DNA of 47,150 bases, from assembly GCA_017537965.1 (NCBI GenBank), contig JAFYJV010000014.1, positions 1-47,150 of the forward strand. The letters run 5' to 3'. The notes beneath the pieces are model-generated. The model searched no databases. It was given only the letters and a program-made list of their open reading frames with translations, and was not told the DNA's origin. Made by a program: the position numbers and the translations under genes. Below, piece by piece: positions 8,476 to 17,796 of this stretch; within the stretch, counting starts at the first letter, position 1; the number at the start of each line of letters is the position of its first letter. The DNA is from Bacteroidales bacterium (GTDB taxonomy: Bacteria; Bacteroidota; Bacteroidia; Bacteroidales; F082).

Positions 8476-11073
8476 TTATTGAATGACGACTTTTTTGGTA
8501 ATGAGTTTTCCTCCTATCACGTTGACCAGGTAAAGACCTGAAGGCAGGTCGCTGACATCGATGGTGGCAGTCTTGTCCATCACGAAGCCGCGCACCTCAA
8601 TGCCTTGGGCGTTGAGGATATGAACGCTGAGTTTGCCCAGCTCATAGTCCGTGGCAATGGTCATCTGGCCTTTCACCGGATTGGGCATGACAGTCACCGT
8701 AAACGGGTCTTTCTCAATATCGGGATATTCCTTGATATCGACCAACGTGCTTTCGTTGTTGGATCGGCTCACGACCATGCCCGAGACGCGTAGGAGAGGG
8801 TTGTCGGGATTGGAGCATAAGATACATAGGTTTTGTCCATCAACACAACCAGGATAGTTGGGATGGCATTGGTCGATATAGTTCGGGTCGAACTGATAGA
8901 AGAGATGGGCGCCGCCTTGAGTCAAATACGCTGTCATGTCGTAGTCCCACACCAAGGCCATACTGCCCGGACACCATCCGCTCCGTTCGTAGGTCCACGT
9001 GCCGTTTTGTGGCTGACAGCCGGCTGGGTTTGGATTGCAGGTACGCCAAAGGTGCTGATCGAACCTATTTTGGCCATCCACAAAGACATGGTGTGTGGCT
9101 TCATAAAACTCCGCCGCGTTGCCAGTATTATAGGCGTTGTTTGAAGAGTTGCTCCAGTTATGACCGCTGGTGATGATCTTCAGGTGGGCTTCCTCTGTGT
9201 TTTCGGCAAACTCGAAATCCACCTCTGGAACCGGCTGCTGGTTGGCATAGTCGCCAAACTCGTAGGTGCCAAACCAAATAGGTTGCACATCAGAATATAG
9301 ATAATCTGGGGTGCCTTTCTGCATATTGAAAGTCAGAATGGGATTGAAACTCCAGTTATGCCATATCTCGTAATAAACCTCAAACTCCACCAATCCTTGC
9401 AGGACGGATGTATAATCAGTGACATCCAAATCGTCGTCGCATTCCACACCGAAAGGCGAGCAGTAACGGAACAGCTCTACCCATTCGCCTCGATGGTTCT
9501 TGACACGGACAAAACCGATATGGTCGTAAGGATCGCAGCTGTTGTTGACACATTGATGGTCGTAATGCGCATTGATGGTGGTAAAGGCTCCCACATGCGT
9601 AGGCAAGGCATATTCTCCGTAAGAGTATTGATGGGCCGACGTCACTACCAGATCGCCGTTCATGGCCACTGCATCCACGTTGTTGTAGGTGTTGGTCACG
9701 GTGAAATGGTTACTCATCGTGGTAGTCTTGCCTCCCGACTGGGTGATGGAAGCGGTCATGTTGAAGTCGCCAAAGGAAGTGGGTTCCCAAAGGCCAAACC
9801 AATAGCCGTTGTCGGGGTCGTCGGGATAGGCCGTCTTCAGTTGGATGGTCTGTCCATCGACGTTGCAGTGCACATCTTTGAACTTGATGACGTCGCCGTG
9901 TTCGATATGCGCGCTCAACACCAGCATCACCGGTTTCAGCTCGGGCATATAGACGTTCAAGTTGTCGTACGGCCGACGGATAGTGATCTCCGGCGTAAAA
10001 TGATCGGGGTTGACCACCTCGAAAGTGCGGTTCACCGACGGTGCGGCCTGCCACTGCACGCCATCGCCTGGCTGAGAAGCGCGGATCTTGACCATGCCTT
10101 CTTCGCCGGTCAGAAACACCTTGTTTTCTTCCAAGGTGGCAGGTCCTTCTATCAGCTCAAGCTGTACGGGAAGTCCCGAAGATGCAGAGACGTTGAGTGC
10201 AAAAGGTTCATCGAAGGTAAGCTTGTCGGGGATAGCTTCGAAATCGATGAACTGGGATGCCAGTCCTGCCGGCGTATGCCGTACAACGATGTTGTCGAAG
10301 CCGCCATGTGAGCTGCTCAAGAAGAACACGCCATCCCATACGGCCGGATCGAAACGGTCGCCACTGCCAGGGGTGAGACCGGCGTTGAGACCTTGTATCT
10401 CAGGGATGGGCTCAAACTCGCCGTTCAAGGCAAAGTCGGCGAATAACGAGACGGCACCTTCCCTGTTGTTGGCTTCCAAGTCGATCATCAGCTTCCAGCG
10501 CACCCAACCTGCTTCAGGCGTATCGTAGTCGATATCGACAGGCATGGTGTTGTCGGGCAGGACGATGCCGTTGACAAACTTGGGCAGTGTTCCCGTACCC
10601 GTGGTGATGAAATACACGCCACCGTCCTGCACGTTCAGGTTGGGATTGGGCTGGGTGGTCTCATAGCTCATTGGCGGCAACACCGTGCCGTCGCCATCGG
10701 CATCATACCCCACACCGAAACAAGTGCCCCACCAGTTGCGGAGCATGTCGATCTCTATCTCGATGGTGCCGCCTGTCGAAAAGTCGAATGGGAAGTCGGC
10801 GGTGGACTTGTGCGTGGCTACTTCGCCATAGTTGGTGTTGGCGTTGTTGAAAAAGACTCCTATAGTCTCGTCGGGACAGATCGCACCACCCGCACCAAGA
10901 TAAGCAGTCACAAAGGTGCCACCGCCTGCACTGTGTGCACGCGACACCCATCCATGTTGGCCGTTCAAGGGAGCGTTCTCCACACAATCGTTAAAGTCCA
11001 TGATGGCCGTCGTCTGGGCCATCAACCCACCCAAAAAGGTCAATAATAGCAATAACAAAGAAGTTCTTTTCAT
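8476..11073 (-). CDS. T9SS-secreted PNGase F-type peptide-N4-(N-acetylglucosaminyl)asparagine amidase, copy 1
   Basis: The predicted reaction is hydrolysis of the bond between Asn and the N-glycan, leaving Asp on the protein. The 865 residues comprise: a signal peptide (cleaved before Gln20); a jelly-roll or lectin-like domain (about 22-270); an Ig-like domain (about 275-353, SGLPVQLELIEGPA); a second Ig-like domain (about 360-460, PEITIRRPY); PNGase F N-domain (about 485-610); PNGase F C-domain (about 615-770); and a T9SS type A sorting domain (about 790-865, PNPVKGQ to ITKKVVIQ). By eye alignment to Elizabethkingia PNGase F, catalytic Asp60, Glu118 and Glu206 correspond to Asp517 (CDPYD), Glu569 (YYEIW) and Glu655 (NAAEF), and RAGWCPG corresponds to RSGWCPG. 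It sits 19 bases after the GH3-like gene in the operon. Activity is inferred. Confidence 0.92.
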   Translation of the reverse strand: MKRTSLLLLLLTFLGGLMAQTTAIMDFNDCVENAPLNGQHGWVSRAHSAGGGTFVTAYLGAGGAICPDETIGVFFNNANTNYGEVATHKSTADFPFDFSTGGTIEIEIDMLRNWWGTCFGVGYDADGDGTVLPPMSYETTQPNPNLNVQDGGVYFITTGTGTLPKFVNGIVLPDNTMPVDIDYDTPEAGWVRWKLMIDLEANNREGAVSLFADFALNGEFEPIPEIQGLNAGLTPGSGDRFDPAVWDGVFFLSSSHGGFDNIVVRHTPAGLASQFIDFEAIPDKLTFDEPFALNVSASSGLPVQLELIEGPATLEENKVFLTGEEGMVKIRASQPGDGVQWQAAPSVNRTFEVVNPDHFTPEITIRRPYDNLNVYMPELKPVMLVLSAHIEHGDVIKFKDVHCNVDGQTIQLKTAYPDDPDNGYWFGLWEPTSFGDFNMTASITQSGGKTTTMSNHFTVTNTYNNVDAVAMNGDLVVTSAHQYSYGEYALPTHVGAFTTINAHYDHQCVNNSCDPYDHIGFVRVKNHRGEWVELFRYCSPFGVECDDDLDVTDYTSVLQGLVEFEVYYEIWHNWSFNPILTFNMQKGTPDYLYSDVQPIWFGTYEFGDYANQQPVPEVDFEFAENTEEAHLKIITSGHNWSNSSNNAYNTGNAAEFYEATHHVFVDGQNRFDQHLWRTCNPNPAGCQPQNGTWTYERSGWCPGSMALVWDYDMTAYLTQGGAHLFYQFDPNYIDQCHPNYPGCVDGQNLCILCSNPDNPLLRVSGMVVSRSNNESTLVDIKEYPDIEKDPFTVTVMPNPVKGQMTIATDYELGKLSVHILNAQGIEVRGFVMDKTATIDVSDLPSGLYLVNVIGGKLITKKVVIQ

Positions 11074-11092
11074 GATTATAGTTTTATAATTG

Positions 11093-12466
11093 TCATTTCA
11101 GATGAAACCGTGCTTTCAAAGGCGTGTTGTTCATGGCATTGCCCACATAGGCGACATAGAAGCCCGGTTCGGCAATCCAGCTCTCCGACACCTCGTCGTA
11201 AAACAGCACCGATGACTCGTTGATAGGGAAGCTGACTTCCTGACTTTCACCAGGTTTGAGGGTGACTTTTCGGAAGCCTTGTAGGGTCTTGTCGGGTTTG
11301 GGCAGCGAGGTCTTGATGTCGTGGATATAAAGCTGCACCACCTCCGAACCCTCGCGATCGCCAGTGTTGGTCACAGTGACGGTGACAAAGAGGTCGCCTC
11401 CGATGGGAAGTTCCCTTCCTGACTGGACCATGTTGGTTAACTCAAACGAGGTATAGCTCAGCCCGTATCCCAAGGCAAACAGCGGTTCTTTTTCTTCTAT
11501 TCCTTTCCATTCGTATGGCAGTTTGCCCGAAGGGTTGACTTCACCGGTAAGGACGGCTGCCAAGGCTTCGGCTCCTTCTTCACCCATTTCTCCGGCTTGA
11601 ATCAAGGCAGAAACTTTTTTTAGGAAGGGGATCTCGTCACGGTCAGAGAAATCGTCGGTAAGAATCACGACATCGGCCAAACCTGCTTTTATCACCACTT
11701 GATCGAAAGTACAGGCAGCCCAGTCGGCCTGGATATGGCGTCGCGACAAAGCCTCTTCCAAGCCTTCCACGGGATGGGCACCGACCATCCAAATCTTACA
11801 AGAGGCGCCTGCCGACAATGGGAGAAGGCCATGGTCGTTCTTCAAAAGCACAATCCCTTCTTCGGCAATTGTCCTGGCAACAGCCTTTTGTTCATCAGTA
11901 CCCAGAAAACCCATTGGACGCTGACGGTTCATGGATGTCAGGCAATACAGCTGCAGCAGGGGGCTCAGACGGTCATCTACCGATTCGGAAGCAGGTTGAT
12001 CCAAGGCCTCAAACCATTCATCTTGCGCCACTGCCATGCCACAGGAATGCACGCCTTCGATAAAAGGCGAAACCATCTTCAACGCCAGATAAGGATCACT
12101 GCCCGTTTCAGCGATGTCGATGTTGCCAATCATGTGTACATTGCGGTAAAGAGCCCTTTCGGCGAGCGCATGACCATATTGCCATGCCAGCTCGGGATCC
12201 CATGCGGAAGCAAGAAAGGAACAGGAAGGAAACAGCGGATCACGCTGGGTATCGACGTTGAAGGAAGGGATTCCCAGTCGTGGCACACCTGGCTTGACGG
12301 TGGATGACATCCCTTGAAGCAGGACGCTTTTTTCTTCAGGTGTCATGCGGTTCAACGCATCTTCCACTCTGTCATCCAAAGGTTTGGTGTCGTCCAGATA
12401 GACAGGGAGCTGGGCCATGGCTCCCAGTGACATCAACAAAAGGGTGATTGTTATTATTCTTTTCAT
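11093..12466 (-). CDS. Shrunken secreted GH3-like protein, probably not a functional glycosidase
   Basis: The 457-residue product (GH3 enzymes usually have about 700-800) keeps a signal peptide (AMA, Gln19 next), the early GH3 stretch RVEDALNRMTPEEK and FPSCSFLASAWDPELAWQYG. It also keeps the second-domain start EEGIVLLKNDHGLLPL, GEVNPSGKLPYEW and a fibronectin-III-like C-terminal domain (about 360-457). The barrel domain is compressed. The segment that carries the nucleophile Asp (usually GFVMSDW-like) is absent, KHF is replaced by AQDEW, and the GPxG motif is missing. The frame is intact with no stop. It is either a non-catalytic binding or regulatory relative or a decaying gene still read in frame. 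It lies between two PNGase genes in the operon. Confidence 0.82.
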   Translation of the reverse strand: MKRIITITLLLMSLGAMAQLPVYLDDTKPLDDRVEDALNRMTPEEKSVLLQGMSSTVKPGVPRLGIPSFNVDTQRDPLFPSCSFLASAWDPELAWQYGHALAERALYRNVHMIGNIDIAETGSDPYLALKMVSPFIEGVHSCGMAVAQDEWFEALDQPASESVDDRLSPLLQLYCLTSMNRQRPMGFLGTDEQKAVARTIAEEGIVLLKNDHGLLPLSAGASCKIWMVGAHPVEGLEEALSRRHIQADWAACTFDQVVIKAGLADVVILTDDFSDRDEIPFLKKVSALIQAGEMGEEGAEALAAVLTGEVNPSGKLPYEWKGIEEKEPLFALGYGLSYTSFELTNMVQSGRELPIGGDLFVTVTVTNTGDREGSEVVQLYIHDIKTSLPKPDKTLQGFRKVTLKPGESQEVSFPINESSVLFYDEVSESWIAEPGFYVAYVGNAMNNTPLKARFHLK

Positions 12467-12477
12467 CTTATTTCAAT

Positions 12478-12522
12478 TCCCAGGATGTTGCCCTGGACTG
12501 GGTTAGACACCCTTTGCAGGGC
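12478..12522. repeat. Imperfect palindromic element between the GH3-like and PNGase 2 genes
   Basis: CCCAGG at 12478-12483 and CCTGG at 12492-12496 can pair. Outside that, GCCCTG at 12490-12495 can pair with CAGGGC at 12517-12522, giving two alternative stems. At 62 bases this gap is the longest in the operon. It may be a remnant of a dispersed palindromic repeat or a processing site; no T-run supports termination. Confidence 0.5.
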
Positions 12523-12528
12523 GATCTA

Positions 12529-15072
12529 TTAGTCTTTAATGAATTTCTTTGTGATCACGCTGCCACCGAGCATCTTCACGAAATAGATTCCCGAAGGCAA
12601 TGTGCCGACATCGATGGTGCGTTCACCTGTGAAGGTGAAATACATCATCTCTTGGCCTTGCATGTTCAATATCAATACGCTGACGGCGCCTTTGTCGTAA
12701 TCGGTTTTCAGCGTCAGTTGATCGTGGACGGGGTTGGGAACCATTATCACGTCGAAGGATGGGGCGACTTCGGGATGATGGATGCCAAGAATTCCGTTCG
12801 CATCATTGCTGAAGGAGACGACTTTGCCCGACACCTTGAGGATCGGGTTGTCGGGTGCCGCACACTCCGTGCAGGTGACGCCGTTGACACAGTCGGGATA
12901 GTTGGGGTGGCAGTAATCGAGATAAGTCGGATCGAATTGATAGTTGAGTTCAGCACGGCCTGCTGGGAGAAACTCGCTCAAGTCGAAGTCCCATACCATG
13001 CCTATCGAGCCAGGACACCATCCGCTGCGAGAATAGGTCCAAGTGCCATTCTGAGGCTGGCAGCCTGCCGGATTGGGACTGCAAGAGCGCCACAGGTGCT
13101 GGTCGTAACGGTTTTGGCCGTTGACGAAGACATGGTGGGTGGCTTCATAGAATTCCGCAGCATTGCCGGTATTGTAGGTGTTGTCGGTGCCACTACTCCA
13201 GTTATGTCCGGTAGTAGTGAGCTTCAGCACCGCTTTCTGGGTATGCTCGGAGAAAGAGTAATCGACGGCTGGTACGGGCTGTTGGTTGGCATAGTCGCCA
13301 AATGGGAAAGTGGCGAACCAGATCTCATCCACATCGGCGTAGAGGTATTCGGGGTCGCCTTTGGTGAAAGTGAAGATCAGATTTGGGTTGGAACCGTCGC
13401 CATTCCAGAGTTCCATATAGTATTCCATCTCCACCAGTCCTTGCAACAAGGAGGTATAGTCGCTCACATCGAGATCGTCGTCGCATTCCACGCCGAAAGA
13501 AGTGATGTAGCGGAACAGCTCCACCCACTCGCCACGGTAGTTGCGGATGCGGACACCGCCCACCCGGTCGTAGGTGTCGCAGTGGTTGTTGACACAGTTA
13601 TAGTCGAAGTGCGCCATGATCTGGTCGAAGGCACCCACATGCGAAGGAAACACATAATCGCCTTTGGCGCTATGTTGGCTGGGTGTACACACCAGGTCGC
13701 CGTGCATGGTGATTACCTCCAAAGTGTTGTCGATCTGTTGTTCCAGTGTAAATTGGTTGTGTTGTTCCGACACCTTGCCACCCGACTGGACGACTCGGAC
13801 GGTCATGTCATAGTCACCGAAGGCATCAGGGGTCCATAAACCATAATAATAGCCGTTGTCGGGATCATCGGGATGGGCTGTTTTCAGTTCAATTTCCTGA
13901 CCGCCGATCGAGGCTTTGAAGTCGATGAAATGGATCACCTCGGGATGTTCGATATAGGCTGAGACCACCACCATCACAGGATACAAGTCGCTCAGATAGA
14001 CCTTGGTGTTTTCGTATGGTCGGCGGATGGTGATCTCAGGTTCGTAGAGGTCGGGATCGACCACCTCGAACTGTTTGATTACATCGGGAGCGGGAAGCCA
14101 TGTCTCGTTACCAGGCTGGAAGGCCTTGAAACGTACGACACCCGTCTCGCTTGTGAGGGTCAACACGTTGCCGTTGATGCTGGCGGGACCTTCTATCATT
14201 TCGAACGAGACGGGCAGACCCGACGAGGCATGAGCCGAAAGGGTGATCGGGGCATTGAACACCAACTGGTTGGGGATGTCTTCCATTTCTATGAGTTGGG
14301 CACTTCCAGGTGGTTGCTGCCTAACCAACAGGTTATCGAAACCGCCCGTGCCGCCTTGTGCATGGAAGAAGAGGCCATCCCAGACTCGATAGTCGTTCTT
14401 GTCGCCAGAGCCGGGAGTGAGATGCATGTTGATGTTGGTGGCCGCTGCCTGTTGGATCCATTCGCCGGTGCATCCCGGTTGAACAAAGACGGTCACGGAG
14501 CCTTCCCCGTTGAAGGCAGCAAAATCGAACGACATCTTGTATCGATTCCAGCCGTCTTCGTCGAATGCAAATTCCAAAGAGGAGCCATTGGGTAGGCAAA
14601 GCTTGGCGTGGCCGCTATCGCCCTGTCCCTTGCAAAACAGATAGACGCCGCCGTCGGCATCGTTCATGCCTGGCAGGATGTGACCATCACCGTCGGCATC
14701 GAAGCCTACGCCAAAGAAGTTGCCCCACCATGTTCGGTTCATGTCCATCTCAAGATCCATGATGCCGCCTTCCTGAAAGCTGAAGTTGAAGTTGGCCGAA
14801 GCCTTACGGGTGGCGGTACGACCCACGCCTGAACCGCCGTATGGGTACCAAACAGCCATCGATTCGTCGGGGGCCATGCTGGATCCACAAACATAGCCCA
14901 CATCGAAGTCTTGCGAGGCGGGGGCTGTTTGGTAGTGTGTCACCCAACCATCCTGGCCGTTGAGGTTTTGGCTGCCCTCAGTCAAGGAGTTGAAATCATA
15001 GCGATATTCCACTTGGGCAGCAATCCGTCCACTTATCGTCAACATCAATAACAATATGATTGTCTTTTTCAT
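12529..15072 (-). CDS. T9SS-secreted PNGase F-type amidase, copy 2
   Basis: It has the same architecture as the other two copies: jelly-roll-like domain, two Ig-like domains, PNGase F N- and C-domains, and a T9SS type A sorting domain (about 770-850, VPNPVHDQ). I chose the ATG at 15072 because it gives the standard leader MKKTIILLLMLTISGRIAA before Gln; an in-frame ATG at 15081 adds three residues. Numbered from 15081, the residues aligning with PNGase F Asp60, Glu118 and Glu206 are Asp505 (CDTYD), Glu557 (YYMELW) and Glu643 (NAAEF), all present. The conserved block NPAGCQPQNGTWTYSRSGW is intact. It starts 37 bases after copy 3 (28 bases if 15081 is the start). Predicted substrate is N-glycosylated protein or peptide outside the cell. 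Confidence 0.92.
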   Translation of the reverse strand: MKKTIILLLMLTISGRIAAQVEYRYDFNSLTEGSQNLNGQDGWVTHYQTAPASQDFDVGYVCGSSMAPDESMAVWYPYGGSGVGRTATRKASANFNFSFQEGGIMDLEMDMNRTWWGNFFGVGFDADGDGHILPGMNDADGGVYLFCKGQGDSGHAKLCLPNGSSLEFAFDEDGWNRYKMSFDFAAFNGEGSVTVFVQPGCTGEWIQQAAATNINMHLTPGSGDKNDYRVWDGLFFHAQGGTGGFDNLLVRQQPPGSAQLIEMEDIPNQLVFNAPITLSAHASSGLPVSFEMIEGPASINGNVLTLTSETGVVRFKAFQPGNETWLPAPDVIKQFEVVDPDLYEPEITIRRPYENTKVYLSDLYPVMVVVSAYIEHPEVIHFIDFKASIGGQEIELKTAHPDDPDNGYYYGLWTPDAFGDYDMTVRVVQSGGKVSEQHNQFTLEQQIDNTLEVITMHGDLVCTPSQHSAKGDYVFPSHVGAFDQIMAHFDYNCVNNHCDTYDRVGGVRIRNYRGEWVELFRYITSFGVECDDDLDVSDYTSLLQGLVEMEYYMELWNGDGSNPNLIFTFTKGDPEYLYADVDEIWFATFPFGDYANQQPVPAVDYSFSEHTQKAVLKLTTTGHNWSSGTDNTYNTGNAAEFYEATHHVFVNGQNRYDQHLWRSCSPNPAGCQPQNGTWTYSRSGWCPGSIGMVWDFDLSEFLPAGRAELNYQFDPTYLDYCHPNYPDCVNGVTCTECAAPDNPILKVSGKVVSFSNDANGILGIHHPEVAPSFDVIMVPNPVHDQLTLKTDYDKGAVSVLILNMQGQEMMYFTFTGERTIDVGTLPSGIYFVKMLGGSVITKKFIKD

Positions 15073-15109
15073 AACTATCATTTCAAATCCTTAAACTACT
15101 CTTAACTGC

Positions 15110-17764
15110 TTACTGTTTCACGATCTTCCTTGTCACCATCTGGCCGCCGATGATCTTGACAAAATAAATGCCTGCTGGCAAGTCGCTCATGTCAATGGTA
15201 GCCGAGTCTTTCATGCTAAAACCGCGCACCTGGACACCTTGGGAATTGATGATGTGAACGCTGGCATTGCCTTTGTCGTAGTCGGTTTTGATAGTCAAGA
15301 GGTCGTTCACCGGGTTGGGGGTGAGAATCACTTGGAAGGGATCTTTATAGATGTCGGGCAACGCAGGAACTTCTGTAAGGATGTCGGTGTTATGGCTATA
15401 GGTCACTACCTTACCGGAAATTATTAGGATCGGGTTGCTTGAATCCTGACAATTGGGACAGCTGTTTTGTCCAGTAACACAATCGGGATAGTTGGGGTGG
15501 CATTCATCGATATAGGTGGGATCGAACTCATAGAGCAAATCTACATTGCCGTCGGTGAGATAATTGTCCAAAGAATAATTCCACAACATTGCCATGCTAC
15601 CTGGGCACCAGCCGGCACGAGCGTAGGTCCAAGTGCCGTTTTGAGGCTGGCATCCAGTGGGGTTGGGAGAACAGGCTTCCCATAGATGCTGTGTGTGAAC
15701 CGTAGCGCCATTGAATTTGATGTTGTGCGTGGCTTCGTAGAATTCAGCGGCATTGCCTGTGTTATAGTTGCCGTTGTCACCGCTACTCCAATGGTGTCCT
15801 GTGGTGGTAAGTTGCAGTTTGGCCTTTTCTACACAAGGATCAAATACAGCCTTGTGGAGCGGAACAGGACATTGGTTTGCATAATCGCCAAAATCATAGA
15901 TTCCAGACCACACTTCCTGCAAATCCACATAAGGATATTCTGGTGTTCCTTTGGTATATTCAAAAAGGGCAATTGGACTGTAGCCTTCTCCCGCAGATTC
16001 ATACATTTCGCAAGAATACTTGAATTCAACAAGTCCTTGCAACACCGACGTGAAGTCAGTTACATCAAGGTCATCAACACATTCGACACCAAACGGGGTG
16101 AGATAACGGCAAAGTTCCACCCATTCGCCACGATAGTTCTTCACATAAACTTGACTCACATGGTCGTACGACTTGCAATTGCCGTTCAAACAGTTGTGCT
16201 CATAATGCAAATTGATGGCATTGAACGCATTAACGTGGGTGGGGAAAGGAAAATCGCCATAGCTGTCAAAATGACCATTAGTCGCCACCATTTCGCCATT
16301 TAGGGCAGTGACCGTCATATCATTATAGTTGGTGGTCACCTCAAAAGTATTGGAGGCCGAGGTTGCCTTGCCGCCCGTCTGGACGATGCGCACGGTCATG
16401 TTGTAGGTGCCTGGGCCCGAGGGAGTCCAAGTGGTGTACCAATAGCCGTTTTCAGGATTGTCAGGATAATCGGTCTTTAGGGTCAGTACCTGTCCGTCAA
16501 TCGTGGCTTTCACTTCTTCAAACTTGAGGATGTTTCCGTGGTCGATATAGGCACTCAGCACAATCATCACGGGATTCTCGAAGTTGGGCATATAGACCTT
16601 GGTGCCTTCGTAAGGACGGCGGATGGTGATTTCTGGAGCGTAATTCTCAGGATCCACTACATAGAAAGTCCGGGTCACCGCAGGAGCCGGTTGCCATTGA
16701 GTGCCGTCGCCAGGCTGGGTGGCACGCACTTTCACGGTGCCTTCCTGACCAGTGAAGGAGAGGATGTTGCCATCGATAGTAGCAGGACCTTGAACGACTT
16801 CATAGTTAACGGGAAGACCTGAAGTGGAAACGGCCTGGAGAGTGATAGGGGCGTTGTACACCAGCTGGTCTGGGATCTCGGCAAAGTCGATGAACTGTGC
16901 CGCCAGGCCGCCGGGGAAATGGCGTACGGTGAAGTTGTCGAATCCACCCCAGCCGCTGTTGAGCATGAAGATGTGATGCCATGTGGCAGGATCGTATTTG
17001 TCACCGCTACCGGGGGTGAGCCCAGCGTTGACGCCTTGACATTCCGGCACGGCTTCCCAGTCGCCGTTGGGCGTATATTCTTTCATATAGAGCGTCACCG
17101 CTCCAGCGCCACCGTTGGCATCCAGGTCAATGGAGATTTTCCATCCGTACCAATGCTTTTGAATAGCGGGGTTGATTTCGCAAGCAAAGGTGTTGTTGGG
17201 CAATACCACACCACTTTTGAAATAGGGGTCGGTCGCTCGGTTTTGTGTGGTCAACATCCAGACGCCACCGTCGGGCAGAGTGCTGTTGGGATCAGGGAGG
17301 ACTGGTTCGCAAATAGCATGATTGGGAGCCGCCATAAAAGGAGGAAGTACGGAACCGTCGCCATTGCCATCATAGCCGATGCCAAAGAGGTCGCCCCAAC
17401 ATTCGCGCCACATGTCGCATTCCACCTCAATGATACCTCCTGTGGAAAAGTCAAAGCCATATTGGGTGATGTCGTGTGTGGCAATGTCGCCAAAACTCGT
17501 TCCCGAAGCGATTGAAAACACTGCCATGGTCTCATCTGCCGCTGGTGTTTCCGGCGTGTCATTCCAAAAGTGACCAAGATAACCTGTGTACATGGGATGG
17601 CCGGCATTGCCCGCATGATGGACGCGAACATACCAACCATCTTGTCCGTTCAGGTCGGCTTCTTCGGTATAGGTAGGTTCATTGAAGTTGAAGGTGACCT
17701 CTGTCTGGGCCATCAGACCGATGCCCAGAGCCATCATCATAAGGAATAAAAATGTCTGTTTCAT
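15110..17764 (-). CDS. T9SS-secreted PNGase F-type amidase, copy 3
   Basis: This is the longest copy (884 residues) and the first after SusD. The signal peptide ends LMA before Gln20. The jelly-roll-like region (about 22-285) is followed by Ig-like domains (about 295-370 and 375-478), PNGase F domains (about 505-785) and the T9SS sorting domain (about 810-884, LTPNPVND). Catalytic-site equivalents are Asp534 (CKSYD), Glu586 (SCEMY) and Glu674 (NAAEF). Two differences from the other copies stand out near the active site: CK replaces CD before the Asp, and the Trp after the Glu118 equivalent (Trp120 in PNGase F) is Tyr. Loops are longer and contain extra Cys residues. Substrate preference may therefore differ. 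It is 32 bases downstream of SusD. Confidence 0.92.
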   Translation of the reverse strand: MKQTFLFLMMMALGIGLMAQTEVTFNFNEPTYTEEADLNGQDGWYVRVHHAGNAGHPMYTGYLGHFWNDTPETPAADETMAVFSIASGTSFGDIATHDITQYGFDFSTGGIIEVECDMWRECWGDLFGIGYDGNGDGSVLPPFMAAPNHAICEPVLPDPNSTLPDGGVWMLTTQNRATDPYFKSGVVLPNNTFACEINPAIQKHWYGWKISIDLDANGGAGAVTLYMKEYTPNGDWEAVPECQGVNAGLTPGSGDKYDPATWHHIFMLNSGWGGFDNFTVRHFPGGLAAQFIDFAEIPDQLVYNAPITLQAVSTSGLPVNYEVVQGPATIDGNILSFTGQEGTVKVRATQPGDGTQWQPAPAVTRTFYVVDPENYAPEITIRRPYEGTKVYMPNFENPVMIVLSAYIDHGNILKFEEVKATIDGQVLTLKTDYPDNPENGYWYTTWTPSGPGTYNMTVRIVQTGGKATSASNTFEVTTNYNDMTVTALNGEMVATNGHFDSYGDFPFPTHVNAFNAINLHYEHNCLNGNCKSYDHVSQVYVKNYRGEWVELCRYLTPFGVECVDDLDVTDFTSVLQGLVEFKYSCEMYESAGEGYSPIALFEYTKGTPEYPYVDLQEVWSGIYDFGDYANQCPVPLHKAVFDPCVEKAKLQLTTTGHHWSSGDNGNYNTGNAAEFYEATHNIKFNGATVHTQHLWEACSPNPTGCQPQNGTWTYARAGWCPGSMAMLWNYSLDNYLTDGNVDLLYEFDPTYIDECHPNYPDCVTGQNSCPNCQDSSNPILIISGKVVTYSHNTDILTEVPALPDIYKDPFQVILTPNPVNDLLTIKTDYDKGNASVHIINSQGVQVRGFSMKDSATIDMSDLPAGIYFVKIIGGQMVTRKIVKQ

Positions 17765-17796
17765 ATTGATTGACTTTTAACTATTGTAAATTCAAT

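Noticed and set aside
9358-10311. Long plus-strand open frame opposite PNGase copy 1 (317 codons)
   Set aside because: It lies fully inside the PNGase gene on the other strand, has no recognisable domain, and its composition mirrors the codon bias of the true gene.
11093-12466. GH3-like gene as a frameshifted pseudogene
   Set aside because: The frame is continuous from signal peptide to the C-terminal domain; material is missing rather than shifted, so it is listed as a coding gene with a probable loss of catalysis.
12448-13839. 463-codon plus-strand open frame opposite PNGase copy 2
   Set aside because: It is a shadow of the PNGase reading frame; the translated sequence is repetitive in Val, His and Asp with no family features, while the minus frame has full domain structure.
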